From: Mycolicibacterium sp. MU0050 | Lineage (GTDB): Bacteria > Actinomycetota > Actinomycetes > Mycobacteriales > Mycobacteriaceae | NCBI RefSeq assembly: GCF_963378085.1 | Contig: NZ_OY726395.1 | Span: forward strand, 4,774,001-4,838,000 | Length of the DNA stretch: 64,000 nucleotides | Direction of reading: 5' to 3' | Shown here: in pieces, positions 24,884-33,078 of the stretch | Layout of the letters: each line of letters begins with the position of its first letter | Position numbering within the stretch: position 1 is the stretch's first letter | The notes under the pieces: model-generated | Told to the model about the DNA's origin: nothing | Database searches by the model: none | What the model saw: only the letters and a program-made list of their open reading frames with translations | Made by a program: the position numbers and the translations under genes

Positions 24884-25858
24884 TCAGCTGATGCCGACCA
24901 CTTCCTGGGCGATGGTGGCCAGCCGGGCCTGCGCGGCCGAGATCACCCGGGCGCGAGCTTTGTGGGCCTCCTCGTAGGCGATGATCACGCGGATGTCCGC
25001 CGGTTCGGTGAGTTCCTTCGCCGCGGACGCCGCCTCGTTGACGTTGAGGTCGTCGTAATCGGCGATGGGCAGCTCGTCGGCGTCGAGGACGCCCGCGGCG
25101 CCGCGCGCCGAGTGGATGACGTCGGCGGCCCCGTCCGCGCCCTCCCGACGGGTGATCTTCTCGGCGGTGTTCAGCGCCGAGTCACGCGCGCCGGCCAGCG
25201 TCTTGGCCGCGATGTCCCCGGTCCGCGAGCCGCGGTTGACCAGGTCGGCGATGGCCGGCCGCACCGAGCGCACCGCTTCGGCGGCCCGCTCCGCACCGCG
25301 CGTCGACAGCGTCAACGGCATGTTCACCAACTTGATCGCGCCGCCCGCGGCCGCTTGCAGCGGCGTCCGACGCAACGCGGCGGGACCACCGAGGGCCTCC
25401 TCGGCGAGCACGGTGGTCAGCCACTCGACCGTCGCGGAGTGCGCGGTGATCAGGCGAGTCGCCAGCGCCTCGACGTCCTTGTCGCCGACCGCGACCGCCA
25501 GCGCCTTCACGTAGCGCGAACGATCCAGCAGCTGGTTCTCCAGCGCGAGGTCCCCGAGCAGCGCCTCGTCGAACGGCTCGGCCTGCTCGGTCAACGCCTT
25601 GACCGCTGCGGCGGCCCGACCCAGGAACGGCCCGATCACGTCGGGGTAGCCGCCCAGGTCGCGGATGGCCTTCTCGATGGCCTCGGCGCGCAGCCGGCCG
25701 TTGTCGGCGTTCTGCTGCAGCTCACGACGCACCGCCTCGGTACGGGCCTGCGCGACCCGGGTCTCGGCGACCTGGATCTCCGTATGCGTCAGGTCGAGGA
25801 CCGTCCGCAGCTGGGCGAGCAGGGTCGCAGTGTCAGCCTTGGTGTTCATTGTCGCCAT
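24884..25858 (-). CDS. Ferritin-like domain protein
   Basis: 324 residues, nearly all helical. ATG at 25858 follows GGGGTGG; a second ATG is three codons in. The first half has two long helices (LRTVLDLTHTEIQVAETRVA, then ENQLLDRSRYVKALA) characteristic of mycobacterial proteins labelled ferritin-like; the C-terminal part is Ala-rich with YEEAHKARARV. Clear diiron ligands are not all evident, so iron storage is unproven. A stress or cell-surface role is suggested by its SigF-type promoter. Confidence 0.7.
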   Translation of the reverse strand: MATMNTKADTATLLAQLRTVLDLTHTEIQVAETRVAQARTEAVRRELQQNADNGRLRAEAIEKAIRDLGGYPDVIGPFLGRAAAAVKALTEQAEPFDEALLGDLALENQLLDRSRYVKALAVAVGDKDVEALATRLITAHSATVEWLTTVLAEEALGGPAALRRTPLQAAAGGAIKLVNMPLTLSTRGAERAAEAVRSVRPAIADLVNRGSRTGDIAAKTLAGARDSALNTAEKITRREGADGAADVIHSARGAAGVLDADELPIADYDDLNVNEAASAAKELTEPADIRVIIAYEEAHKARARVISAAQARLATIAQEVVGIS

Positions 25859-25935
25859 AGTTGTTCCACCCCTTGGGAATTGATTTCTCTGTCATCAGCA
25901 CCTCCAGCACCGTGGCTGGGGCCCTCGGTTGTCGG

Positions 25936-25961
25936 TTACCCGCCGTGCTCGGCGAGATAAC
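25936..25961 (-). promoter_or_regulatory. SigF-type promoter of the ferritin-like gene
   Basis: On the minus strand GTTA (25961-25958), 16-bp spacer, GGGTAA (25941-25936), 78 bp upstream of the ATG. Confidence 0.5.
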
Positions 25962-26041
25962 CGGATCCGACGGTTGTGAGATAGCCCTCGATCGGTGTAG
26001 GCGGGCCCCGACGTGGGAACGGCGCGCCGGCCGCCGGCCAC

Positions 26042-26066
26042 GTTTGCCCACGTGCAGGGCGGGAAC
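26042..26066 (+). promoter_or_regulatory. SigF-like promoter of the small cysteine-rich gene
   Basis: GTTT (26042-26045), 15-bp spacer, GGGAAC (26061-26066), a variant -10, 41 bp before the ATG. Confidence 0.4.
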
Positions 26067-26107
26067 TCGAACCCAAACCCGACCAAGACACAGGAGCACC
26101 GACCCCG

Positions 26108-26362
26108 ATGAGCATCTGCGCAACCTGCGGCAACGACTACGACAAGGCATTCACCGTCACCTGGCACGACGGCAAGGAAGCGACTTTCGACAGTGTGGAG
26201 TGCGCCGCGGTGCACCTGGCTCCCGAATGTGGCCATTGTGGCTGTCGAATCCTGGGCCACGGCATTGAAACGGACGCCGGCATGTTCTGTTGCGCCCATT
26301 GCGCGCGCAAGGACACCAATGCCGACGTCAACGATCGCGATCCGGTGCCGGCGGGCGGTTGA
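26108..26362 (+). CDS. Small cysteine-rich metal-binding protein
   Basis: 84 residues with Cys pairs ICATC, ECGHCGC and FCCAHC plus several His, so one or two zinc or copper sites are likely. The layout (CxxC, a middle FDSVECAAVH helix, then CxxCxC) recalls TRASH/MYM-type or metallothionein-like proteins. Possible role: metal sensing or buffering in the stress block next to the ZIP transporter. Only the cysteine pattern is certain. Confidence 0.7.
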   Translation: MSICATCGNDYDKAFTVTWHDGKEATFDSVECAAVHLAPECGHCGCRILGHGIETDAGMFCCAHCARKDTNADVNDRDPVPAGG

Positions 26363-26431
26363 TCTACCACTTCGCGCTGCGTACACCTCGGTGCTTTCGG
26401 CGTCGAGGGAATAGTTCCAATCGTTATCGAC

Positions 26432-26457
26432 GTTTATCCCTTTTGTCACAAGGGTAA
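26432..26457 (+). promoter_or_regulatory. SigF-type promoter
   Basis: GTTT (26432-26435), 16-bp spacer, GGGTAA (26452-26457), 66 bp upstream of the ATG at 26524, in an AT-rich patch. Confidence 0.65.
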
Positions 26458-26523
26458 CTTCAGTCACAGTGCGAACCCGCACTGCGCACTGGAACCGAAG
26501 AAAGCGTCGAATGGAACATCGAG

Positions 26524-26982
26524 ATGAATACCGTTCTGTACTACAGCGTCAATGGCGCCATTTATGAGACCAACGCCTACACCGCCGCCGATATCGACCG
26601 ACTCATCCGCAATCAGGGCCTGCAAAGCCTGACGAGCGCCGACCGCGAGCTCGACTTCTGGTTCAGCTCCTCACCGCAGAACTGTCAACGGCGGATCAAC
26701 CGCAACGCCACCGAACTTCTGCTGGCCACCACCAATTTCGACGTGAAAACCGTCCCGCTGCTGCGCGGTTGCGTCGTCGTCGCCACCCATGATGGCGACG
26801 GGGACCTCGACGGGCTCAGCTGGCAGCAACTCGAACGCGTCGCCGAGCGGCACCGCACCCTGAGCCAGCGGGAACGCCGGGCACTCAACCGGCGCATCCT
26901 GCGCAGCGACCGCCGGCACCGCGACGCCGATCTTGCGCAGGCCACGTTCGGGCGACTGCTGCCGGCGCTTTCCCGCCCCTAA
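26524..26982 (+). CDS. Hypothetical protein, stress block
   Basis: 152 residues from ATG at 26524. The N-terminus (VLYYSVNGAIYETNAYTAAD) looks like a small beta structure, and the C-terminal third is helical and rich in Arg (RRALNRRILRSDRRHRDADL). No membrane helix or signal peptide. I do not recognise the family. Its own SigF-type promoter and a large inverted repeat after its stop bracket it as a monocistronic stress gene. Confidence 0.6.
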   Translation: MNTVLYYSVNGAIYETNAYTAADIDRLIRNQGLQSLTSADRELDFWFSSSPQNCQRRINRNATELLLATTNFDVKTVPLLRGCVVVATHDGDGDLDGLSWQQLERVAERHRTLSQRERRALNRRILRSDRRHRDADLAQATFGRLLPALSRP

Positions 26983-26988
26983 CACAGC

Positions 26989-27048
26989 GCGAGCGTGCGC
27001 GTCCCCGGGCCGACACGCCGAGTCCCGTCCGGGTCTGCGCACGCTCGC
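26989..27048. repeat. 60-bp inverted repeat, REP/terminator-like
   Basis: GCGAGCGTGCGC (26989-27000) and GCGCACGCTCGC (27037-27048) form a perfect 12-bp stem around a 36-nt GC-rich interior. It begins 7 bp after the preceding stop. It may be a terminator or a copy of a dispersed intergenic element. Confidence 0.65.
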
Positions 27049-27543
27049 CACGCGCAGCGGCCAGCGACTGTAGGCCGCCGGCGCCCAAGCGATCAGATCC
27101 AGACCCCTCACCGACGCTGCGCTCAGCGCGGAAATGTGTGAGCACCTACTACGTTCAGCGCAGCCTCGATGCGCAACCCAACGCTGAGCGCAGCCTGGGC
27201 GGGTAGCGCGAGGCCATTAGCCAGAACCGAGAGGCCCGAAGCGAAGCTTCCCCCACGGCAATGCTTCCGCCCTCGACACAGCGACGCGGCGGAGCCATGC
27301 GCCTACGGGTCCAACGGCGCGGCCCCGTATTCATAGATTTCGTCGATCAATAGCGCGCAAATGTGTCCTTGTTCTTGATGGATTCGCCACTTAACGTCGA
27401 TCGTGTCGACCATCACAGGTGACAGTGCCCGCCGAAGGGTGCGCAGGACATGTAATGCATGCCGCGTGTCGCCCGGAGGACCCCACTCTTGCGGAATTTT
27501 GCGCTAGCGGGATTGGTGCTCGCGCGTAGATGAAAGGCTCACC
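27049..27543. other. Non-coding gap with a second dyad (27116-27194)
   Basis: About 500 bp without a supportable gene. GCTGCGCTCAGCG (27116-27128) is inverted at 27182-27194, and AGCGCAGCCT occurs twice in direct orientation (27157 and 27187). The right end (27330-27540) is more AT-rich and probably holds the promoter of the MFS gene. Confidence 0.5.
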
Positions 27544-28917
27544 ATGACGCTCGCCCCATCGGTTCGCGTACAAGCCGTGATCGATGACACCCCAATGAAT
27601 GTGAAGCGGTGGGGCGTCGTCGCGCTCTGCTTCGTCATCGCGTTGCTGGATGGCTTCGACACCCAGTCCATCGCCTTCATCGGCTCATCGATCGCCGAGG
27701 AATTCGCGATGTCGACCGCGTCGATGACGGCGGTCATCACGGCCAGCACCGTCGGCATGGCCCTGGGCGCGATCTCGCTCGGTTCGATCGGCGACCGCGT
27801 CGGCCGGAAGCGCGCAATTCTGCTGTCGCTCACCATCTTCGGGTTCTTCTCGCTGCTCGGCGCGTTCGCGCAGGCGCCCTGGCAGATCATCCTGCTGCGC
27901 TTCCTGATCGGTCTCGGCATGGGCGGCGCGACACCGTCGCTGCTGGCCCTGGCCGCCGAGTACAGCCCCGTCGGATCCCGCAAGATGTCGATGACGCTGG
28001 TGCTGCTCGGTCTGCCCGGCGGCGCGATGCTCGGGGGTGTGGTCGCGGCGGCCTGGTTGCCCGTCCTGGGCTGGCGGGGCATCTTCCTGCTCGGTGGCGT
28101 GCTGCCCCTGATCCTGCTGCTGGTGGTCGCGACCGTGCTGCCGGAATCCCCCAGCTACCTGGCCACCCGCGGCGACGCCGCCAGCCAGGCCAAGGCGCGC
28201 AACCTGTTACGTCGCATCACCGGCGCGGACATCGCCGACGACGCGGTCCTGCGGGCCGAGCAGGAAGACGAGAACGCCGGCTCCATCCGGGCGCTGTTCG
28301 ACAGCGCTTACCGCAGCACGACCATCACCATCTGCGCGATCTACCTGGCCAACTGGATCGCCTGGTTCCTGCTGCTGCAATGGACGCCGACCGCGCTCCA
28401 CCAGGCCGGACTGTCCAAGGAACAGGCCGCCTCGGGCACCATCGTGGTCAACGGCGCCTTCATCCTGTTCTCCTTCCTGGTGGCGGTACTGCTGTCGCGG
28501 GTCGCGATCCGGACCCTGCTGCTCGGCATGTTCGGCGTCGGCATCCTGGTCGCGCTCGGCCTGTCGGTCAGCGGCTCGAACTGGACCCTGACCTTCGCCC
28601 TGATCGCGGCGGCCGGGTTCGGGATCGGCGGCCAGCAGCTGGTGTTGAACTACCTGATCGCTGAGACCTACCCCACGCAATTGCGCGGCACCGCAACCGG
28701 TTTCTCGATCGGTGTCGGGCGAACGGGGTCGATCATCGGATCCGCGCTCGGCGGGGCGCTGCTGAGCAGCGTCGGCGTCGGCGGGTACTTCGGGTTCATC
28801 GCGGTGCCGCTGGCCGTCGCCGCCATCGCGACCTTGACACTGCGCTCGCGGCCGCGCCACGTGTCCCCCGACAGCCGGCACGACGACGGGCTCGCACTGG
28901 CCGGCCGCGAGCGGTGA
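27544..28917 (+). CDS. MFS transporter, aromatic acid:H+ symporter (AAHS) type
   Basis: 457 residues, twelve membrane segments. TM1 has LLDGFDTQSIAF, the DGFD motif of AAHS carriers for benzoate, 4-hydroxybenzoate and related acids. The loop 2-3 signature appears as GSIGDRVGRKRAI, and loop 8-9 is degenerate. ATG at 27544 follows GAAAGG. No aromatic-ring catabolic genes are adjacent, so the substrate is inferred from family only. Confidence 0.88.
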   Translation: MTLAPSVRVQAVIDDTPMNVKRWGVVALCFVIALLDGFDTQSIAFIGSSIAEEFAMSTASMTAVITASTVGMALGAISLGSIGDRVGRKRAILLSLTIFGFFSLLGAFAQAPWQIILLRFLIGLGMGGATPSLLALAAEYSPVGSRKMSMTLVLLGLPGGAMLGGVVAAAWLPVLGWRGIFLLGGVLPLILLLVVATVLPESPSYLATRGDAASQAKARNLLRRITGADIADDAVLRAEQEDENAGSIRALFDSAYRSTTITICAIYLANWIAWFLLLQWTPTALHQAGLSKEQAASGTIVVNGAFILFSFLVAVLLSRVAIRTLLLGMFGVGILVALGLSVSGSNWTLTFALIAAAGFGIGGQQLVLNYLIAETYPTQLRGTATGFSIGVGRTGSIIGSALGGALLSSVGVGGYFGFIAVPLAVAAIATLTLRSRPRHVSPDSRHDDGLALAGRER

Positions 28918-29036
28918 GCCAGCACGTCATTCTGGCCTGCAACGACCCGGCCACCACCGAGCGCTACGCCGCCGAGGTGGCCCCGGCGGTGCGCGAACTG
29001 GTCACTTCGGCGCGAGAAGACGAGCAGACCCGGTAG
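28914..29036 (+). pseudogene. Short ORF, possible remnant of an LLM flavin-dependent oxidoreductase
   Basis: GTG at 28914 overlaps the MFS stop (GTGA) and opens 40 codons. The peptide contains ERYAAEVAPAVRELV, which resembles C-terminal helices of luciferase-like monooxygenases; nothing else of such a gene is present. It could be a real coupled peptide or a leftover after deletion. Low confidence. Confidence 0.3.
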
Positions 29037-29090
29037 TTTCAACTGGCGCGAATCAGGGAAACAGGCTGCCGGAGAAGGGCGGTTACCGCG

Positions 29091-30317
29091 GTGGATGTAC
29101 CTGGCTGGGTGTGGGGCCTGACGATCGCCGGCATTGCCGGCCTGCTTGCCTTCGATTTCATCTTCCACGTCCGCAAGCCGCACGTGCCCACGCTGCGGGA
29201 GGCCGCGGTGTGGTCGGCGCTCTACGTGGGCATCGCGCTGCTGTTCGGGGTGGGCGTGCTGGTCTTCGGCGGCATCGAACCCGGATCCGAGTACTTCGCC
29301 GGGTATGTCACCGAAAAGGCACTGTCGGTCGACAACCTCTTCGTGTTTCTGGTCATCATCGCCAGCTTTCGGGTGCCGCGCGAGGATCAGCAGAAGGTCC
29401 TGCTGTTCGGCATCGTCTTCGCGCTGATCGCCCGCAGCGCGTTCATCTTCCTCGGCGCCGCGCTGATCAACACCTTCGCGTGGGTGTTCTACGTGTTCGG
29501 GCTGGTCCTGCTGCTGACCGCCGGCAGCCTGCTCAAGCCCGAGGACAGCGAGGAATCCCGCGGGGCCGACAACGTCGTCATCCGGCTCGCCAAGAAACTT
29601 CTTCCCACCAGTGAGCATTACGACGGCGACAAGCTGACCACCGTCGTCGACGGCAAGCGGATGTTGACGCCGATGCTGCTGGTGATGGTTGCCATCGGCG
29701 GGACCGACATCCTGTTCGCCTTCGATTCGGTGCCGGCGATCTTCGGGCTCACCCAGAACGTCTACCTGGTGTTCACCGCGACCGCGTTCTCGCTGCTCGG
29801 TCTGCGGCAGCTCTACTTCCTGATCGACGGCCTGCTGGATCGGCTGATCTACCTGTCCTTCGGGTTGGCCGCGATCCTCGGCTTCATCGGTGTGAAGCTG
29901 ATCCTGCACGCGTTGCACGAGAACAACGTGCCGTTCATCAACGACGGCGAGCCGGTCAAGGTCGTCGAAGTCAGCACCGGATTGTCGTTGACGGTGATCG
30001 TCGGCGTGCTGGTCGTCACCGTGATCGCGTCGCTGCTGAGCCCGCGTGGCAAAGCCCAGACGGCCATCTCGAACGCGCGCCGCTACGCCACGGCCTACCT
30101 CGATTCCGAATACACCCACGACCCCGGCGAACGCGAGCGAATCTTCGGGCAGTTGCTCAAGCAGCGCGATCAGATCCTGGCGCTGGGTCCCAAGTACCGC
30201 CAGCTGGTCCGCGACGAAGCCGCTTTGATGGACCTGCTCGAACGCGCGGCGGCCAAGCATGGCGAGGCGGTGTCGAGGGGGCACGCCGAGCCGTTCACCC
30301 CGCGGGGGTTGACGTAG
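29091..30317 (+). CDS. TerC-family integral membrane protein
   Basis: 408 residues, GTG start at 29091 behind GGAGAAGGG. About eight to nine membrane helices with the conserved acidic TerC motifs TEKALSVDNLFVF and GGTDILFAFDSVPAIFG, the latter proposed to bind divalent metal. TerC/Alx proteins export manganese or calcium, some supporting metalation of exported proteins. The C-terminal 70 residues are cytoplasmic and charged. A weak SigF-like GTTT-N16-GGGAAA lies at 29036-29061. Confidence 0.93.
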   Translation: MDVPGWVWGLTIAGIAGLLAFDFIFHVRKPHVPTLREAAVWSALYVGIALLFGVGVLVFGGIEPGSEYFAGYVTEKALSVDNLFVFLVIIASFRVPREDQQKVLLFGIVFALIARSAFIFLGAALINTFAWVFYVFGLVLLLTAGSLLKPEDSEESRGADNVVIRLAKKLLPTSEHYDGDKLTTVVDGKRMLTPMLLVMVAIGGTDILFAFDSVPAIFGLTQNVYLVFTATAFSLLGLRQLYFLIDGLLDRLIYLSFGLAAILGFIGVKLILHALHENNVPFINDGEPVKVVEVSTGLSLTVIVGVLVVTVIASLLSPRGKAQTAISNARRYATAYLDSEYTHDPGERERIFGQLLKQRDQILALGPKYRQLVRDEAALMDLLERAAAKHGEAVSRGHAEPFTPRGLT

Positions 30318-30469
30318 GTCACGGCAGGTCGTACTGGTGGCGCGGCGCGTTCGGTGACCGCGTACAGTGCACCGTTGCTATCGGGTTTCGCCCGGCACCC
30401 GCCGGGGAACAAGAGTGAGATTGCCGACGTTGTGGGACCGAGGCCAAAAGCACATCGAGAGGACACGAG

Positions 30470-30769
30470 ATGGCCACTGACTATGACGCACCCCGCCAGA
30501 AGGAAACCGACGAGACCGTCGACGAGTCCCTGGAGGCGCTGGCGAGCCGACGCAAGGACGCGGCCACCGCGGTGATCGATGTCGACGAGTCCGCGGATTT
30601 CGAGGGCTTCGAGTTGCCCGGCGCCGATCTCTCGGGTGAAGAGTTGACGGTGCGCGTCGTACCCAAACAGGACGACGAGTTCACCTGCAGCAGTTGCTTC
30701 CTGGTGCACCACAGCCACCGACTGGCCCGCCGGGAGAACGACCAGCCGATCTGCGCCGACTGCGCCTGA
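30470..30769 (+). CDS. DUF4193 zinc-ribbon protein
   Basis: 99 residues. The acidic N-terminal two thirds are followed by CSSCFLVHHSHRLARRE and a final CADC, a four-cysteine zinc ribbon. DUF4193 proteins are near-universal in actinobacteria and small and abundant; their function is not settled, though the shape recalls RNA polymerase-binding or DksA-like factors. ATG at 30470 follows AGAGGACACGAG. A strong terminator follows. Confidence 0.9.
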   Translation: MATDYDAPRQKETDETVDESLEALASRRKDAATAVIDVDESADFEGFELPGADLSGEELTVRVVPKQDDEFTCSSCFLVHHSHRLARRENDQPICADCA

Positions 30770-30796
30770 TCCGCACAGGTTTCCGCCAGACGACGA

Positions 30797-30818
30797 CGGG
30801 CCCCGGGCGCGGGGCCCG
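30797..30818. terminator. Hairpin terminator between DUF4193 and P450 genes
   Basis: CGGGCCCCG, 4-nt loop, CGGGGCCCG: a perfect 9-bp GC stem between two convergent genes, 28 bp after the DUF4193 stop. Confidence 0.75.
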
Positions 30819-30820
30819 CG

Positions 30821-32296
30821 TCACACCCTTTCGATGCCCGAAGGTCGGCCCCGGCAGTACAGCCGTCGCAGCGTGATCGGTAGACCGTCGGCGGGCGTGG
30901 GTCCGGTCCCCCAGGTGAGCTGCACACGGTAGTCGTCGGGCACGCTCCATTCGAAATGCCGCAGCATCTGATGCATGATCGTCTTCACGTTCATGTCCGC
31001 GAAGTGTTGGCCGATGCACTTGTGCACGCCCCCGCCGAACGGTGCAAAAGCGTAACGATGCACGGCGCTCGGGTCCGCGCCGGCCAGGAATCGGCCGGGG
31101 TCGAACTGGTCCGGATTCGGCCACCAGTCCTCGAGGCGCATCGAACCGTAGACGTTGATGGCCACCTGGGTGTTGCGCGGGATGTAGTGCCCGGCGACCT
31201 CGGTGTCCTTGATGGCCTGCCGGAACAGCGTGCCGGCGGGCGCATACATCCGCAGGATCTCCTTGAACGCCGCGTCGAGCACCGGGTAGTCAGCCAAGGC
31301 GTCGAGGGTGATCTGATCGTTGGCGTGTGCGACGGCCTCCTCGCGAAGGGCGTCCTGCCACTCCCGGTTTCGGCCGAGCTCGTAGACGAGCATCGCGATG
31401 GCGATGGCACTGGTGTCATGCGCGGCCATCAGCAGGAAGATCATGTGGTTGACGATGTCGGCGTCGGTGAACCGTTCACCGTCCTCGTCGCGACTACGGC
31501 ACAGCATCGAGAAGAGGTCCGTCCCGTCCCCGGCCCGACGGTCGGGCAGCTGGCTGCCGAAGTAGCGTTCGAGCCGTTCCCGGGCCCGCAGTCCACGCGC
31601 CCAGGCTCCACCCGGCACGTCGGCCCGCACGATGGCCTGCCCGCCGAGGACCGTGGCGTGGAAGTCCGCGGACAGCTGGTCGGACTCCGCGCCGATCGAC
31701 GCGCCCACGAAGACCTCGGCGGACTGGTCCAGTAGCAGCCGCTTGACCGAGGGGTAGAACGAAAAACGCTGGGCGCTGGGCCAACTCGTGACGGTCCGGG
31801 CGATGCCGGGGCGCATCAGATCCAGATAGCCCTCCAGGGCGGTGCGGGTGAAGGCCTGCTGCATGATGCGCCGGTGGTCGCGATGCTCGTCGAAATCGAG
31901 CAGCATGATGCCGCGGTGGAAGAACGGTCCGATCACCGGTGCCCAGCCCCTGGTACTGGAGAACGCCTTGTCCTTGTTGATCCACGCCGCTTCCAGCGCC
32001 TCCGGGCCCATCAGGGAGGCCACCCGGAATCCCACCCCGCCGGCCCACCAGACGGGCCCGTACTTGCGGTAGCGCTCCCGGGCGAATTCCAGCGGATCGG
32101 CGAGCGTGCTCAGGACGTGGCCGAGGACCGGGAAGCCGTAGGTGCCGAGCACCGGCTTGAGCCCCGACCCCGGCGGCGGCACAGCCAGTGGCCGTTCGTG
32201 GCTCGGATACCGGGAGGTCAACGTGGCCGCTGCCGATTGCAGTCGCTGCTTGGCCATCGCCGGAACCGGCGGCAGTAGGGTGGTCGCGACATTCAC
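30821..32296 (-). CDS. Cytochrome P450, CYP136-like
   Basis: 491 residues from GTG at 32296, which is preceded by an ideal AGGAGG; an ATG 30 codons upstream has none. The length and motifs PPPGSGLKP, GPFFHRGIMLLDFDEH and FGGGVHKCIGQHF (heme Cys ligand) match the mycobacterial CYP136 group. I-helix is LMAAHDTSAIA and ExxR is EILRMYAP. The divergent TetR gene is the same arrangement known for CYP136 in M. tuberculosis. Substrate unknown, likely a lipid or sterol-type molecule. Confidence 0.88.
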   Translation of the reverse strand: MNVATTLLPPVPAMAKQRLQSAAATLTSRYPSHERPLAVPPPGSGLKPVLGTYGFPVLGHVLSTLADPLEFARERYRKYGPVWWAGGVGFRVASLMGPEALEAAWINKDKAFSSTRGWAPVIGPFFHRGIMLLDFDEHRDHRRIMQQAFTRTALEGYLDLMRPGIARTVTSWPSAQRFSFYPSVKRLLLDQSAEVFVGASIGAESDQLSADFHATVLGGQAIVRADVPGGAWARGLRARERLERYFGSQLPDRRAGDGTDLFSMLCRSRDEDGERFTDADIVNHMIFLLMAAHDTSAIAIAMLVYELGRNREWQDALREEAVAHANDQITLDALADYPVLDAAFKEILRMYAPAGTLFRQAIKDTEVAGHYIPRNTQVAINVYGSMRLEDWWPNPDQFDPGRFLAGADPSAVHRYAFAPFGGGVHKCIGQHFADMNVKTIMHQMLRHFEWSVPDDYRVQLTWGTGPTPADGLPITLRRLYCRGRPSGIERV

Positions 32297-32370
32297 GGTG
32301 GCCTCCTGCAGATCCCGCCACTCTGGTACATTTCCGGACCAGATTGTTGGTACAGAACGGTGCCAGATAG
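32297..32370. promoter_or_regulatory. Divergent promoter/operator region, CYP136-like and TetR
   Basis: The 74-bp gap has TGGTACA twice in direct orientation (32324-32330 and 32348-32354). CTGGT (32323-32327) also pairs with ACCAG (32338-32342). These repeats are the likely TetR binding sites for the flanking divergent genes; the assignment is inferred. Confidence 0.5.
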
Positions 32371-33066
32371 GTGAGACGGTTGTCAAGGAACGACGCGCGC
32401 AATCCGGAGCCGGAGCGCACCTACCGTGGCCAGCCCGCGGAGGCGCGCCGCGCGCAGCGCCGTGGCCGGCTGATCGACGCCGCGATCGACTTCATGACCG
32501 ACGGCGAATGGCGGTTGGTGACCGTCGAGAAACTCTGTGCCGCTGCCGGTCTGAACAAGCGGTACTTCTACGAGAGCTTCGACGGTCTCGACGCGGTGGC
32601 CGCCGCGGCCATCGACGACATCGCCGAACGGGTACAGGTGGCGGCGCTGGCAGCGCTCGCCGAGACCGCCGCTGACCCGGTGGAGCGCCAGGCCCACGCC
32701 GCGGCCGCGGCGGTGGTACGCACCCTGACCGACGATCCGCGGCGGGCCCGCGTGCTGCTCGGCGGCGTCGCCGTCGGCTCGACGGCCCACCATCTGCATC
32801 GGGCCCGGGTGATCCGCCGGCTCACGGCCGTGCTGGTGGGCCACGCCCGATCGGTGCACGACGTGCGGCTGGAGTCCGACCCGCTGGCCCAGCTGGCGCC
32901 GGCCTTCATGATCGGCGGCACCGCGGACGCCATCCTGGCGTTCATCGAGGGCCGCGCGGTGGTGACCCACGACGAACTCGTGGACAGCCTCGCCACGCTG
33001 TGGCTGCTCACCGGCAACGGGGCCGTCGACCTGGCGCAACAACGCGCGGCGGCGCACCCGGACTGA
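32371..33066 (+). CDS. TetR-family regulator of the CYP136-like gene
   Basis: 231 residues, GTG at 32371. The helix-turn-helix covers RRGRLIDAAIDFMTDGEWRL and EKLCAAAGLNKRYFYESF (residues about 30-70). The C-terminal ligand domain is Ala-rich and helical. Divergent from the P450 across a short repeat-bearing gap, so it probably represses that gene and itself in the absence of a lipid ligand. Confidence 0.9.
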   Translation: MRRLSRNDARNPEPERTYRGQPAEARRAQRRGRLIDAAIDFMTDGEWRLVTVEKLCAAAGLNKRYFYESFDGLDAVAAAAIDDIAERVQVAALAALAETAADPVERQAHAAAAAVVRTLTDDPRRARVLLGGVAVGSTAHHLHRARVIRRLTAVLVGHARSVHDVRLESDPLAQLAPAFMIGGTADAILAFIEGRAVVTHDELVDSLATLWLLTGNGAVDLAQQRAAAHPD

Positions 33067-33078
33067 GACGGGCCGCCC

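Noticed and set aside
28668..30284. 538-codon minus-strand frame over MFS and TerC
   Set aside because: Antisense to two recognisable membrane proteins, with His/Gln/Asp-rich mirror composition typical of shadows.
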